18,864 bases of DNA from Gaopeijia sp032250675 (GTDB lineage Bacteria > Gemmatimonadota > Gemmatimonadetes > Longimicrobiales > Gaopeijiaceae). Of the stretch, positions 1-8,341 are shown in pieces. The DNA lies in NCBI GenBank assembly GCA_032250675.1, contig JAVVEY010000058.1:1-18864 (forward strand). Reading direction: 5' to 3'. The notes beneath the pieces were generated by a model. The model had not been told where the DNA came from. It did no database searches and worked only from the letters and a program-made list of their open reading frames with translations. How positions within the stretch are numbered: position 1 is the stretch's first letter; the number at the start of each line of letters is the position of its first letter. The translations under genes and the position numbers were made by a program.

Positions 1-328
1 CGGCCGACGAGCCGTCCCGGATCGGCGGTTCAGGGGCATCGAGTTCGAGGATCGCGTTGTCGACATGGCGCGCGGCGAGCGCGGCGAGGAGGTGCTCCAC
101 CGTATCGACGCGCGCCTCTCCGAGGCCGAGGCTCGTGCCGAGACGCGTATCGACGACCGCGTCGAGCCCCACCGGGATCTCGGGGCTCCCGCTCAGATCG
201 GTGCGCCGGAAACGGAGTCCCGTGTTCGCCTCGGCGGGGAGGAGGCGCAAGGTCACGGGTCGCCCGGAGTGGACCCCGGTCCCGGAGACGGAGATCGAGG
301 CGGCGAGGGTACGTTGCCGGTCGCTCAT
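1..328 (-). CDS. lpxC: UDP-3-O-acyl-GlcNAc deacetylase LpxC, N-terminal part (runs off window)
   Basis: LpxC is the zinc deacetylase that commits UDP-acyl-GlcNAc to lipid A synthesis in the cytoplasm. The 109 visible codons match the family N-terminus: residues 5-9 QRTLA, the turn SGTGVHSG (15-22), PAEANTGLRF (31-40), and DTVEHLLAAL (75-84), in which E78 and H79 correspond to the catalytic Glu and a zinc ligand of the E. coli enzyme. The visible part ends in PPIRDGSSA, the usual PI-DGSA segment. The frame is open to base 1, so the remaining two thirds lie outside and a fusion to FabZ, seen in some phyla, cannot be excluded. The ATG at 328 is the only ATG or GTG in frame after the stop at 388-386 and aligns with the E. 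coli start. It has no Shine-Dalgarno; instead CCUCCUU, the anti-SD sequence itself, lies 11 nt upstream. It is separated from lpxD by 100 nt. Confidence 0.95.
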   Translation of the reverse strand, partial: MSDRQRTLAASISVSGTGVHSGRPVTLRLLPAEANTGLRFRRTDLSGSPEIPVGLDAVVDTRLGTSLGLGEARVDTVEHLLAALAARHVDNAILELDAPEPPIRDGSSA

Positions 329-382
329 CGGATCGGTGCAAGGAGGGACGGACGACGCGCGATGCGTCGGGGAGACTCGCCC

Positions 383-388
383 AATCTA
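383..388 (-). promoter_or_regulatory. Possible -10 element upstream of lpxC
   Basis: The minus strand reads TAGATT inside the AT-richer heptamer TTAGATT, in an otherwise GC-rich gap. The same heptamer occurs in the stronger prfB promoter candidate at 13612-13618. The hexamer 17 nt upstream, TTCGGC, is a poor -35, so this is weak support for a separate lpxC promoter with a leader of roughly 50 nt. Confidence 0.25.
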
Positions 389-401
389 ATCGGACCCCGA
401 G

Positions 402-417
402 CCCCGCCGAAGCGGAG
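402..417 (-). other. UUCG-capped hairpin in the lpxD-lpxC gap
   Basis: In the minus-strand RNA this forms a 6-bp stem (CUCCGC with GCGGGG, one U-G pair) closed by a UUCG tetraloop, just 11 nt after the lpxD stop. No U-run follows, so it is not a convincing intrinsic terminator. It may protect the lpxD mRNA end or mark a processing point before lpxC. Confidence 0.4.
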
Positions 418-428
418 GCGACGGACGA

Positions 429-1520
429 TCACTCCCCCTCATCGTCCGGCTCATCATCGTCGACCCACGCCTTCCCGACCGCGCGTTCGAGGGCACGGAC
501 ACGACGGAGGAGATCGGGGAGCCGACGCTGGGCTGCCCAGACGCGCGCCACCTCATCTCCGGCTCCGGCGGGGTACCCCATCACCCTCCGATCGCCCGGG
601 TCGAGATCGCCCAGCAGCTTGGAGGCGGCACCTACCGAGAGATCGTCCGGGAGATCGAGGTGCCCGACGGCTCCGGACTGCCCGCCCATCCGCACCCGGG
701 CTCCGATCCGGGTCGAGCCCGCGATCCCGACGAGTGCCGCGAAGAAGCCATCCGCGCCGACGCGAACATTGTGCGCGATATGCACGAGGTTGTCGAACTT
801 CACGCCGTCGCCGACCTCGGTGTCCCCGAGCGAGCCACGATCGATCGTCGTGTTGGCCCCGACTTCGACATCGTCGCCGAGGATCGCTCTTCCCACCTGG
901 GGGATCTTCCGGGAGCGTCCCTCGCCGACGGCAAAACCGAAACCATCCGACCCGATCCGTGCACCGGCATGGATCACCGCGCGCGCACCGATCTCACACC
1001 CCGCATACACGACCACATGCGGATGGAGATACCCGTCCTCCCCGATCCGCGCCCCGCGTCCGATCACGCAGTGCGCCCCCACCCGGGAGCCCGCGCCGAT
1101 CGCACACCCTTCCTCGAGGACTGCGTACGGGCCCACGCTCACGCCCTCGCCGAGCGAGACGCCCTCCTCGATGACCGCGGTCGGATGCACCCCGGGGGGA
1201 TGGCGCGGCGTCGGGTCGAGGTGTCGAAGCAGCGGAATCAGCGCGGCGTGTGGGTCGCGGACCACCACGCGCGGGCGGGCGTCGATCTCCGCTACGCGGT
1301 CGACGAGTCGTTCCGCCACGAGGAGGGCTCCGGCAGCGGAGGCGGGCACTGATGGCAGATACTTCGCGTCCGACACCGGAGCGAGGTCAGACGAACCGGC
1401 TCGATCGAGGGGGAGAACCGCATCCACCCGGAGGGCGCCGTCCCCGTCGGTTCGCCCCCCGACCCGCGTCGAGAGATCAGCGAGTGTGAGCGGGAAGATG
1501 TCACGCAACCCACGAGTCAT
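429..1520 (-). CDS. lpxD: UDP-3-O-(3-hydroxyacyl)glucosamine N-acyltransferase LpxD
   Basis: LpxD transfers a 3-hydroxyacyl chain from acyl-ACP to the 2-amino group of UDP-3-O-acyl-glucosamine, the third step of lipid A synthesis. The 363-residue product has the N-terminal uridine-binding domain (about 10-105), then a long left-handed beta-helix of hexapeptide repeats (about 110-305, e.g. IGAGSRVGAHCVIG) and a C-terminal helical tail. NTTIDRGSL (223-231) and FDNLVHIAHN (242-251) are diagnostic; H250 corresponds to the catalytic His239 of E. coli and H287 (AVGHLDL) to its second active-site His. The last dozen residues are acidic (DDDEPDDEGE), beyond the usual end. The ATG at 1520 follows GGAG by 5 nt. 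The gene lies 81 nt after ompH, the usual bamA-skp-lpxD order, and upstream of lpxC. Confidence 0.96.
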   Translation of the reverse strand: MTRGLRDIFPLTLADLSTRVGGRTDGDGALRVDAVLPLDRAGSSDLAPVSDAKYLPSVPASAAGALLVAERLVDRVAEIDARPRVVVRDPHAALIPLLRHLDPTPRHPPGVHPTAVIEEGVSLGEGVSVGPYAVLEEGCAIGAGSRVGAHCVIGRGARIGEDGYLHPHVVVYAGCEIGARAVIHAGARIGSDGFGFAVGEGRSRKIPQVGRAILGDDVEVGANTTIDRGSLGDTEVGDGVKFDNLVHIAHNVRVGADGFFAALVGIAGSTRIGARVRMGGQSGAVGHLDLPDDLSVGAASKLLGDLDPGDRRVMGYPAGAGDEVARVWAAQRRLPDLLRRVRALERAVGKAWVDDDEPDDEGE

Positions 1521-1601
1521 GGCGGCTCCACGAGGAGAGGCGGCGTCCGCGAGGCGTATCCGTGATGGGCCGAAGCGCGAAGTCCACGAGGCTGCGTGGG
1601 G

Positions 1602-2192
1602 TCAGTGATCGCCACCCGGCCCCGGTGTCGCGGTCGCCCTGCCGAGATGCGCCACCACCTGATCGGTCAGATCAAGCGCCGGGTCCGCAGCGACAAGCCC
1701 CCCCGCGGCCACATCGAAGATGAGCGCATACCCACCCTGGACCCGCACCGATTCGATCGCCTCCGAGACCTGATCCATCACCGGCTGCATCAACTGAGCC
1801 TGACGCTGCTGCGCCTGTTCCTGCATCTGGCCGGCCTCTTCCTGGACCTGAGCCTGTTTCTGCAGGATCGCCTCCTCACGGAGTGCACGCGCGGTATCGG
1901 AGAGCGCCTGCGACTGCGCCTCGTAATCGGCGATCATCTGATCAAGCTCCTGCCTGCGAGGCTGAAGCGACGTCTCCATCTGCTGAAGTTCCATCTGGAA
2001 CTGCTGTACCGCCTGCTGGTAGCCGGGCGTCTGGCGGAGAATCGCGTCACTGTTGATGAAGCCAACCTTCAACCCCGGGGTCTCCTGTGCCGTCAGAGAC
2101 ATCCGTCCCGTTGGAGACTCCTGCGCCGCCAGGCCGGCGCCGGAGGCCAGAAGAAAGGTCATCGAGAGAACTGCTGCTGCGCGAACCATCAT
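1602..2192 (-). CDS. skp: OmpH/Skp family periplasmic chaperone
   Basis: Skp-type chaperones hold unfolded outer-membrane proteins in the periplasm before delivery to BamA. The 196-residue product has a signal peptide (MMVRAAAVLS..., hydrophobic to about residue 21, likely cleavage near AAQ), the family entry motif LKVGFINSDAIL (41-52), and then a long Gln- and Glu-rich coiled coil from about 55 to 150, the tentacle region. It closes with the C-terminal strand GGYALIFDVAAGGLVAADPALDLTDQVV, which is typical of OmpH. Glutamine content in the coil is striking (repeated QMQEQAQQRQAQ pattern). Three ATGs compete for the start: 2201 (AGAGG 4 nt upstream), 2192 and 2189 (GGAG 3 and 6 nt upstream); all keep the signal peptide. 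It sits 43 nt downstream of bamA and is probably co-transcribed with it. Confidence 0.92.
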   Translation of the reverse strand: MMVRAAAVLSMTFLLASGAGLAAQESPTGRMSLTAQETPGLKVGFINSDAILRQTPGYQQAVQQFQMELQQMETSLQPRRQELDQMIADYEAQSQALSDTARALREEAILQKQAQVQEEAGQMQEQAQQRQAQLMQPVMDQVSEAIESVRVQGGYALIFDVAAGGLVAADPALDLTDQVVAHLGRATATPGPGGDH

Positions 2193-2235
2193 GATCTCCA
2201 TCCTGCCTCTCGTCGGGAGGCATCGTCGTGTTGAG

Positions 2236-4689
2236 TCAGAAACCGGCCTGACCGAAGGTGAAGTGAAACTGCCATCCGGGTTCGGGCTTGTCGAATCCAT
2301 ACGCATAATCGAGTCCAATCGGTCCGAAGGGCGTGATGATCGTCGTGCCGAATCCGGCGCCGCGGAAGAGGTCGGTGGGATTTACCGCATCGAACGAGGT
2401 CCAGACATTCCCGGCATCAAAAAAGCTTCGAAGTGTGAACTGGGAACTCGCACGAAGCGCGAGTTCGGTCGAGATCGACATGAAGGCGTCCCCGAGTCGA
2501 TCGATATCCGGGATCTCATTGGAATTCTCCGGGAAGAACCCCTGCGGGGTGATCGAGGTCTCGTCATACCCGCGGAGCTTCTCTCCGAATTGTACACCGC
2601 CCATCCAGAAACGCTCGAATGGGAAGTCATCGACCGTCCCCAGAATCGATCCCCCGCGCAACTTGGTTCCGAGCGAGATCACATTCGGCGCGCCGCCGTC
2701 CTGACCCCCGAAATTCCAGACGGGGGTCCAGAACTGTGACTCGACGATGTGCTTCGTGAAGTCCCCATCCCCGCCGAGGACACCGCCATTCACCTCCACA
2801 TTCCAGCTCAGGCGCGTGCCGTTGATCGGAAAGATCGGGTTGTTCAGGGTGGTGCGCTCGATGCCGAAGGTCATCTGGCTCAGCGTCCCCGCGGATCGCC
2901 CGAAGAGCGATGCGTCGTCCGCGTCATCGAAGAGATCGAAGTCCGTGACGGAGAGGCCGTACCCCACGAAGATGCGCGTCCTCAAGGCACCCGGAGCCGG
3001 GAATCCGAAGCGCACGCTGCCGCCGGTCTGCTTCCTCCGTCCCGAGGAGAACTGAAAGAAGCGGTCCCGCGAGTTGAAGAGTGTGACCGTTCCACTCGTG
3101 CGGGACTGGAAGAGGGCGGGATCGGTATAGCTCAGGGTGAAGCTGTTGACGAAGCGTCCGAAGTCCCATCGAACCGTCCCGGACTTGGCCTGACCGAAGA
3201 GGTTCGGCTGTTCGTACCCGACAAAGCCGGAGATCCCCGTCCCGCCGCCGACCGAGGTGCCGAAGTTGACCGTACCCGTCTGCTTCTCTCGTACCTCGAA
3301 GGTGACGTCGACCTCTCCCGTCTCGGGATCCACATCGACGAAATTCGGGCCCGGTGTGACCGGCTCGAAGAAGCCCAGCCCGTCGATCGACTGGATGCTC
3401 TGGATGAGCCGATCCTGCGAGTAGACATCGCCCGGAAGGACGGTGATCCGTTCCCGGATCACGCGGTCATGGGTGAACTCGTTGCCGACGATGAGGACCT
3501 CGTCGATGAAGGCGGGCGAGCGTTCCTCGATCTGGACCGTGAGCGCGACCTGGGGATCCGCGCCCGGCTCCGGGGGCGGAAGCTTCTCGACCGTACCCAC
3601 GGCCTCGGCGAAGATGAAGCCTGCCCCGGCATAGAGGTTCTGAATCTCCCCTCCCGGACCCGTCACCTCCTCGAAGGTGCGGGCATCGAAGACGCGCCCC
3701 CGCTCCGCCTCATCCCCTCCGCCAGCGAGCCCGAGGCTCGTGAGCAGTCCTCCGGTTTCCGGGAGGAAGAATCGTTCGAGGCGTTCGTCATCGAACTCGG
3801 TATTCCCCTCGATCGAGAGCTGCGCCACGCGGTACTGAGGTCCTTCATCCACCTGGATCTCCACCCGTGCCTTCCCGGTGTTCGGATCGATGATCAGGGT
3901 ATCGGAGATGACCTGGAAGTCGATGAACCCGCGGGAAAAGAAGAGGCCCGGCATCGATGTGGCGATATCCGTCTCGTAGCGTTCAGCGTCGTAGACCCCG
4001 CTCCGAAACCACCAGAACCCTTCCGGCTTCTGCGAGAGCGCACCAACGATCTCTTCGTCGGAGATGCGCTCGTTGCCCTCGATCACGTATTCGGCGATCG
4101 ACACCCTCTCCCCCTCATCCACCTCGATGACGAGATCGATGATGTTGGGCCGACCGGCGAGCACGACCTCTTCGGTCTGGATCCGTGCGAAGGGGATTCC
4201 GTTACTCGCCAACTCATTCCGGATCGCGCGCTCGGCGATCGCCACCTTCCGGGGGGCGAAGGGCTGATTCCCCCGGAGATCGGCGGAATCGGCGACCACA
4301 TCCTCCGACGCGCGCTGGAGTCCCCGGATCTCCACCCTCCGGACGAGAGGAGCCTCGGTGACGCGGACCTCGACGGTCGCGGGATCGTCCGGGAGTCCCG
4401 TACCCCGCGCGAAGACCTGGACATCGGAGAACTGCGAGCTCTCCCAGAGGGCCTTCTGTGCCTGCTGGATATCGAAGAGCGTGATCGTGTCCCCGGCCTC
4501 GAACCCCAGCGTCCCCAGGATGGTCGAAGGGAGCACCCGCTGCGCCCCCTCGACCACGATCGAGTCGACGACGAGGCGGTTCGTCGTGGGCGAGGCCACC
4601 TGTGCCGAGAGGGGCGCGGTCGCGCTGCCGAGGAGGAGAGCCCCGGCAACGAATACAGACACCTTCATGACGATGCGACTGGCGGACAT
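2236..4689 (-). CDS. bamA: Outer membrane protein assembly factor BamA
   Basis: BamA is the Omp85 insertase that folds beta-barrel proteins into the outer membrane. The 817-residue product has a signal peptide (MKVSVFVAGALLLGSATAPLSAQ, following a short MSASRIV extension), tandem POTRA repeats to about residue 455 (recurrent patterns such as VDSIVVEGAQRV, VRRVEIRGLQ, IAEYVIEGNERI, VAQLSIEGNTEF, IDEVLIVGNEFT, five by eye), and a C-terminal 16-strand-type barrel. The conserved loop-6 arginine is in KLRGYDE (704-710, the VRGF/Y position), and the chain ends in an aromatic beta-signal, HFTFGQAGF. The POTRA 4 to 5 stretch contains a Gly- and acid-rich insert (about 320-350). The start ATG at 4689 shares one base with the clpC stop (TGATG), so re-initiation by the clpC ribosome is likely; ATG 4668 is an alternative start with a more standard signal peptide. 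Confidence 0.97.
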   Translation of the reverse strand: MSASRIVMKVSVFVAGALLLGSATAPLSAQVASPTTNRLVVDSIVVEGAQRVLPSTILGTLGFEAGDTITLFDIQQAQKALWESSQFSDVQVFARGTGLPDDPATVEVRVTEAPLVRRVEIRGLQRASEDVVADSADLRGNQPFAPRKVAIAERAIRNELASNGIPFARIQTEEVVLAGRPNIIDLVIEVDEGERVSIAEYVIEGNERISDEEIVGALSQKPEGFWWFRSGVYDAERYETDIATSMPGLFFSRGFIDFQVISDTLIIDPNTGKARVEIQVDEGPQYRVAQLSIEGNTEFDDERLERFFLPETGGLLTSLGLAGGGDEAERGRVFDARTFEEVTGPGGEIQNLYAGAGFIFAEAVGTVEKLPPPEPGADPQVALTVQIEERSPAFIDEVLIVGNEFTHDRVIRERITVLPGDVYSQDRLIQSIQSIDGLGFFEPVTPGPNFVDVDPETGEVDVTFEVREKQTGTVNFGTSVGGGTGISGFVGYEQPNLFGQAKSGTVRWDFGRFVNSFTLSYTDPALFQSRTSGTVTLFNSRDRFFQFSSGRRKQTGGSVRFGFPAPGALRTRIFVGYGLSVTDFDLFDDADDASLFGRSAGTLSQMTFGIERTTLNNPIFPINGTRLSWNVEVNGGVLGGDGDFTKHIVESQFWTPVWNFGGQDGGAPNVISLGTKLRGGSILGTVDDFPFERFWMGGVQFGEKLRGYDETSITPQGFFPENSNEIPDIDRLGDAFMSISTELALRASSQFTLRSFFDAGNVWTSFDAVNPTDLFRGAGFGTTIITPFGPIGLDYAYGFDKPEPGWQFHFTFGQAGF

Positions 4690-7190
4690 CAGGTTCGGGT
4701 CGTGGTCGATCCGACACGAAGCGTGAGGCCTTCACCGTCGTCCGTCCGGTCGACCTCGATCTCATCTCCCGCCGAGAAGTCCGAAATGAGGATGCGCTCG
4801 GAGAGCGGATCCTCGAGATACCGCTGAATCGCTCGCCGAAGTGGCCGAGCCCCGTATTTCTCGTCGTATCCCTCTTCGACGAGGAATTCGACCGCCGCAT
4901 CGCTGAGGGTGAGCGTCATCTCTTCTTCAGCGAGGCGCGCACGCACGTCCTTGAGGAGGATGAGCACGATCTCGCCGATCTGCTCCCGAGAGAGCGGATG
5001 GAAGACGATCGTGTCATCGACCCGGTTGAGGAATTCAGGGTTGAACGCGCGTTCGATCTCCTCGCGGACCTTGCTCTGCATGATCTCGTAGCTCGAGGCG
5101 GGATCGGCCGACTGGAAGCCGAGACTTCCACCCTTCGAGATATTCCGTGCCCCGAGGTTGGACGTCATGATGAGCACGGTGTTCTTGAAGTCGATCACCC
5201 GACCGTAGTTGTCGGTCAGGTGCCCTTCGTCGAGGACCTGCAGGAGGACGTTGAAGACATCCGGATGGGCCTTCTCCACCTCGTCCAGGAGGACGACGGA
5301 ATACGGGCGCCGGCGCACCGCCTTGGTGAGCGCGCCGGAGTCTTCGTACCCGACATATCCGGGGGGCGCCCCGATGAGACGGGACACGGAGAACTTCTCC
5401 ATGTACTCGCTCATGTCGACGCGAATGAGGGCATCCTGGTCCGCGAAGAGGAACTCTGCCAGCGCGCGGGCCAGCTCGGTCTTCCCCACCCCGGTCGGAC
5501 CGGAGAAGATGAAGGAACCGATCGGCCGTTGCGGGTCCTTGAGCCCGGCACGGCTCCGCCGAATCGCCCGGGAGATCGCGCCGATCGCGTCATCCTGACC
5601 GATGATCCGCTGGTGCAGCTCCTCTTCCATATTCACGAGTCGCTCGGTCTCCGCCGCGCGGATGCGGTTCACCGGCACCCCCGTCCACCGACCCACGATG
5701 AAGGCGACATCCTCGGTATCGATCGTCGGACGGTGCGCGCGGCGCTCTTCCTCCCACGCTTCCTCCGCCGATCGGATCTGCTCGAGGAAGCGTTTCTCGT
5801 CGTCGCGCAGCTCCGCCGCCCGCTCGAAGTCCTGCTCCCGGATCGCCTCCTCCTTCTTCGCGGCGACCTCATCGAGTTCGGCCTTCAGACCTTCCACCTC
5901 GGGCGGGGGCACCTGCGATTCGATCCGCTTGCGCGCTCCCGCCTCGTCGATCACATCGATCGCCTTGTCGGGGAGGAAGCGGTCGGTGATGTAGCGATCC
6001 GAGAGCCGCGCCGCCTGCTCGAGCGTCTCATCGGGGATCGTCACGCGGTGGTGTTCCTCATAGTGGGCGCGGAGTCCCTTGAGGATCTCGACCGTCTCGT
6101 CGAGCGCGGGAGGATCCACGATCACCGGCTGGAAGCGTCGTTCCAGGGCGCCGTCCTTCTCGATGTACTTCCGATATTCGTTGAGCGTGGAGGCCCCGAT
6201 GCACTGGAGCTCGCCGCGCGCCAGCGCCGGCTTGAGCATATTGGAGGCGTCGATCGCGCCCTCGGCCGCACCCGCCCCGACGAGGGTGTGCAGCTCATCG
6301 ATGAAGAGGATGACATCCTGATTCTGCTGGATCTCGTTCATCACCGCCTTGAGGCGCTCTTCGAACTGCCCCCGGTACTTGGTCCCGGCGATCACCGCCG
6401 CCATGTCGAGCGCGAGCACCCGATGGCCGCGGAGTGACTCGGTCACCTCCCCGCGCGCAATGAGCTGCGCGAGCCCCTCGACAATCGCCGTCTTTCCGAC
6501 CCCCGGTTCCCCGATGAGGACGGGGTTGTTCTTCTTGCGCCGGCAGAGGATCTCGATGACGCGCTCGATCTCGGTTGCCCGACCGATCGTCGGATCGAGC
6601 TTGTCTCGACGGGCGAGGTCGGTGAGATCTCGACAGAAGTGATCGAGCGCCGGGGTCTTCGACTTCTTCTCTCCCTTCACGCCCGGAGTCGCGCCGGGAC
6701 CCGGTTCGGTCCCACCCCCGATTCCCGCAGGTTCACCTCCCCCACTGCCCACATCCGAGCCGAGAACCTTGAGCGTCTCCGCGCGTGCATCCTCGAGGGA
6801 GATCCCGAGGTGGTTGAGAACCTGCGCGGCGATCCCCTTCTCCTCTCGAAGGAGGCCGAGGAGGAGGTGTTCGGTGCCCACATACGAGTGGTTGAACTCG
6901 CGGGCCTCGGTCATGGCGAACTCGAGAACCTTCTTCGCGCGGGAGGTATAGGGCAGTTCCCCGAGAGCGATCGTCGCCTTCCCCTTCCGCACCGATTCCT
7001 CCACCCGATCGTGCACCTCGTCGAGGTCCACCTCGAGATTCGTGAGGACTGCAGCCGCAACCCCCTCACCCTCCCGGATGAGTCCGAGGAGGATATGCTC
7101 GGTGCCCACGTAGTCGTGCTGGAGGCGAATCGCCTCCTCGCGCGCCATCGCGAGAACCTTTCGGACACGGTCGGTGAAGTTGTAGTTCAT
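4689..7190 (-). CDS. clpC: AAA+ unfoldase ClpC
   Basis: ClpC is a Hsp100 ring ATPase that unfolds substrates for ClpP, in Firmicutes including arginine-phosphorylated proteins. The 833-residue chain has two Clp_N repeats (1-143), a Gly-rich linker (about 148-170), a first AAA+ domain with Walker A GEPGVGKT (227-234) and Walker B ILFIDE (294-299), a UVR-like middle segment (436-470), and a second AAA+ domain with Walker A GPTGVGKT (564-571) and Walker B VVLLDE (632-637). LGF at 690-692 is the ClpP-docking loop. E31 and E107, in the two VGTEH motifs, match the phospho-arginine-binding glutamates of B. subtilis ClpC (E32, E106). The middle segment and the mcsAB neighbours identify it as ClpC rather than ClpA. 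It starts 26 nt after mcsB with only a weak Shine-Dalgarno. No clpP or ctsR is visible. Confidence 0.97.
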   Translation of the reverse strand: MNYNFTDRVRKVLAMAREEAIRLQHDYVGTEHILLGLIREGEGVAAAVLTNLEVDLDEVHDRVEESVRKGKATIALGELPYTSRAKKVLEFAMTEAREFNHSYVGTEHLLLGLLREEKGIAAQVLNHLGISLEDARAETLKVLGSDVGSGGGEPAGIGGGTEPGPGATPGVKGEKKSKTPALDHFCRDLTDLARRDKLDPTIGRATEIERVIEILCRRKKNNPVLIGEPGVGKTAIVEGLAQLIARGEVTESLRGHRVLALDMAAVIAGTKYRGQFEERLKAVMNEIQQNQDVILFIDELHTLVGAGAAEGAIDASNMLKPALARGELQCIGASTLNEYRKYIEKDGALERRFQPVIVDPPALDETVEILKGLRAHYEEHHRVTIPDETLEQAARLSDRYITDRFLPDKAIDVIDEAGARKRIESQVPPPEVEGLKAELDEVAAKKEEAIREQDFERAAELRDDEKRFLEQIRSAEEAWEEERRAHRPTIDTEDVAFIVGRWTGVPVNRIRAAETERLVNMEEELHQRIIGQDDAIGAISRAIRRSRAGLKDPQRPIGSFIFSGPTGVGKTELARALAEFLFADQDALIRVDMSEYMEKFSVSRLIGAPPGYVGYEDSGALTKAVRRRPYSVVLLDEVEKAHPDVFNVLLQVLDEGHLTDNYGRVIDFKNTVLIMTSNLGARNISKGGSLGFQSADPASSYEIMQSKVREEIERAFNPEFLNRVDDTIVFHPLSREQIGEIVLILLKDVRARLAEEEMTLTLSDAAVEFLVEEGYDEKYGARPLRRAIQRYLEDPLSERILISDFSAGDEIEVDRTDDGEGLTLRVGSTTTRT

Positions 7191-7216
7191 GTTACGCTGG
7201 TCCGCCTGAGGGGCGG

Positions 7217-8341
7217 CTACGGGTGTCCATCCGGGTCGGCCTCGTCGGCCGCTCTCGCGTCCGGCTCGATCTCGCCTTCATCTGCGAGGACCTCCCGAAC
7301 ATAACTGGCACGGTGAGCATCGCGCTCACCGTCGGAAAGGTCCCGGCCCGCGGCCTCTTCGAGGTGCGCAGACTGGGTGAAGATCATGAGCTTGTTGAGG
7401 GTGTATACTCGGGGTCTCGGAAGAAGGTTCAGACTCGCTCCGAGTCGTACTCCGCTCAGCAGATTCATGAGTTCCTCGAAGGATAGACTCCGGGCGTAGC
7501 GGAGTAAACCGTACGCTCTCCAGATCTTGTCCTCGGTCACACCCCGCGCCTCACGCAGGAGCACCGATCGCGCCCGAATCTCGTGCCGGACCACCTGTCT
7601 CACCACCCGGTCGAGGTGTTCGACCAGATCCTCCTCGGTCTTGCCGAGTGTCGTCTGATTCGAGATCTGGAAGAAGTTTCCGACCACCTCGGACCCCTCC
7701 CCGTACAACCCGCGGAAGGTGAGACCCACCTGGCCGAGCCCGTGCAGCACGCCCGAGATCTCCTTCGTGAGGACGAGACCGGGAAGATGCACCAGGACCG
7801 ACGCCCGAAGGCCCGTTCCGACATTGGTGGGGCAACTCGTGAGGAAGCCGTACGTCGGGTGAAAGGCGAAGGGAAGCTCCCGGCCGAGTTCCTCGTCCAG
7901 CCGGTCAATCTCGTTCCACGCCTCATTCAGTCGGAGTCCGGAGACGAGGACCTGCAGGCGGAGGTGGTCCTCCTCATTCACCATGATCCCGAGCGGTCCG
8001 TCTGGACTCACCACGACACCCCCACCCCGCACGACCTCCCCTCCTTCGCCCATCAGATCCTTCGAGATGAGTCGGCGTTCGAGGAGGATCGAACGAGCGC
8101 GCCCGTCGAGATCGGAGAGCTCCCACAGGTGAGCCCGCTGGAGCGTGTCGGCACGCAGGCCGAGATCCCGTACCTGGCGGAGGATCGCCTCACGGTCGTT
8201 GACCCGGGCGCGCGGTCCGAAGGCGTGCCCCTGGAGGTTGCGGGCCAGGCGAACACGGGTCGAGAGGACGATGTCGGCATGCTCGCCGCTCGCATCGAGC
8301 CACGCGAGGCCGAGGCCGGGGATCGAGGTCGGATCGATCAT
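7217..8341 (-). CDS. mcsB: Protein arginine kinase McsB
   Basis: McsB phosphorylates arginine side chains of proteins, marking them for ClpCP, and is related to phosphagen kinases. The 374-residue product carries the family landmarks: LSTRVRLARN (26-35), NEEDH (122-126, catalytic acids), LTSCPTNVGTGLRASV (167-182) with C170 in the place of the catalytic Cys167 of B. subtilis, and FFQISNQTTLG (223-233). RDAHRA (340-345) fits the RDxxRA allosteric phospho-arginine-binding motif described for Bacillus/Geobacillus McsB, so the kinase is probably both active and self-tuned. The C-terminal 20 residues are acidic and likely disordered. The start overlaps the mcsA stop by four bases (ATGA), implying coupled synthesis with its activator, and clpC follows immediately. 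Confidence 0.97.
   Translation of the reverse strand: MIDPTSIPGLGLAWLDASGEHADIVLSTRVRLARNLQGHAFGPRARVNDREAILRQVRDLGLRADTLQRAHLWELSDLDGRARSILLERRLISKDLMGEGGEVVRGGGVVVSPDGPLGIMVNEEDHLRLQVLVSGLRLNEAWNEIDRLDEELGRELPFAFHPTYGFLTSCPTNVGTGLRASVLVHLPGLVLTKEISGVLHGLGQVGLTFRGLYGEGSEVVGNFFQISNQTTLGKTEEDLVEHLDRVVRQVVRHEIRARSVLLREARGVTEDKIWRAYGLLRYARSLSFEELMNLLSGVRLGASLNLLPRPRVYTLNKLMIFTQSAHLEEAAGRDLSDGERDAHRASYVREVLADEGEIEPDARAADEADPDGHP

Noticed and set aside
2193..2318. Upstream extension of the Skp gene into the bamA end
   Set aside because: It would bury the signal peptide behind about 40 polar residues that overlap the bamA barrel end.
2749..4827. Plus-strand open frame of 692 codons opposite bamA
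   Set aside because: It mirrors BamA codons, has no motifs, and runs past the bamA start into clpC; a composition artefact of high third-position GC.
4998..6437. Plus-strand open frame of 479 codons opposite clpC
   Set aside because: The opposing strand carries an intact ClpC with both ATPase domains; the antisense product shows no family features.
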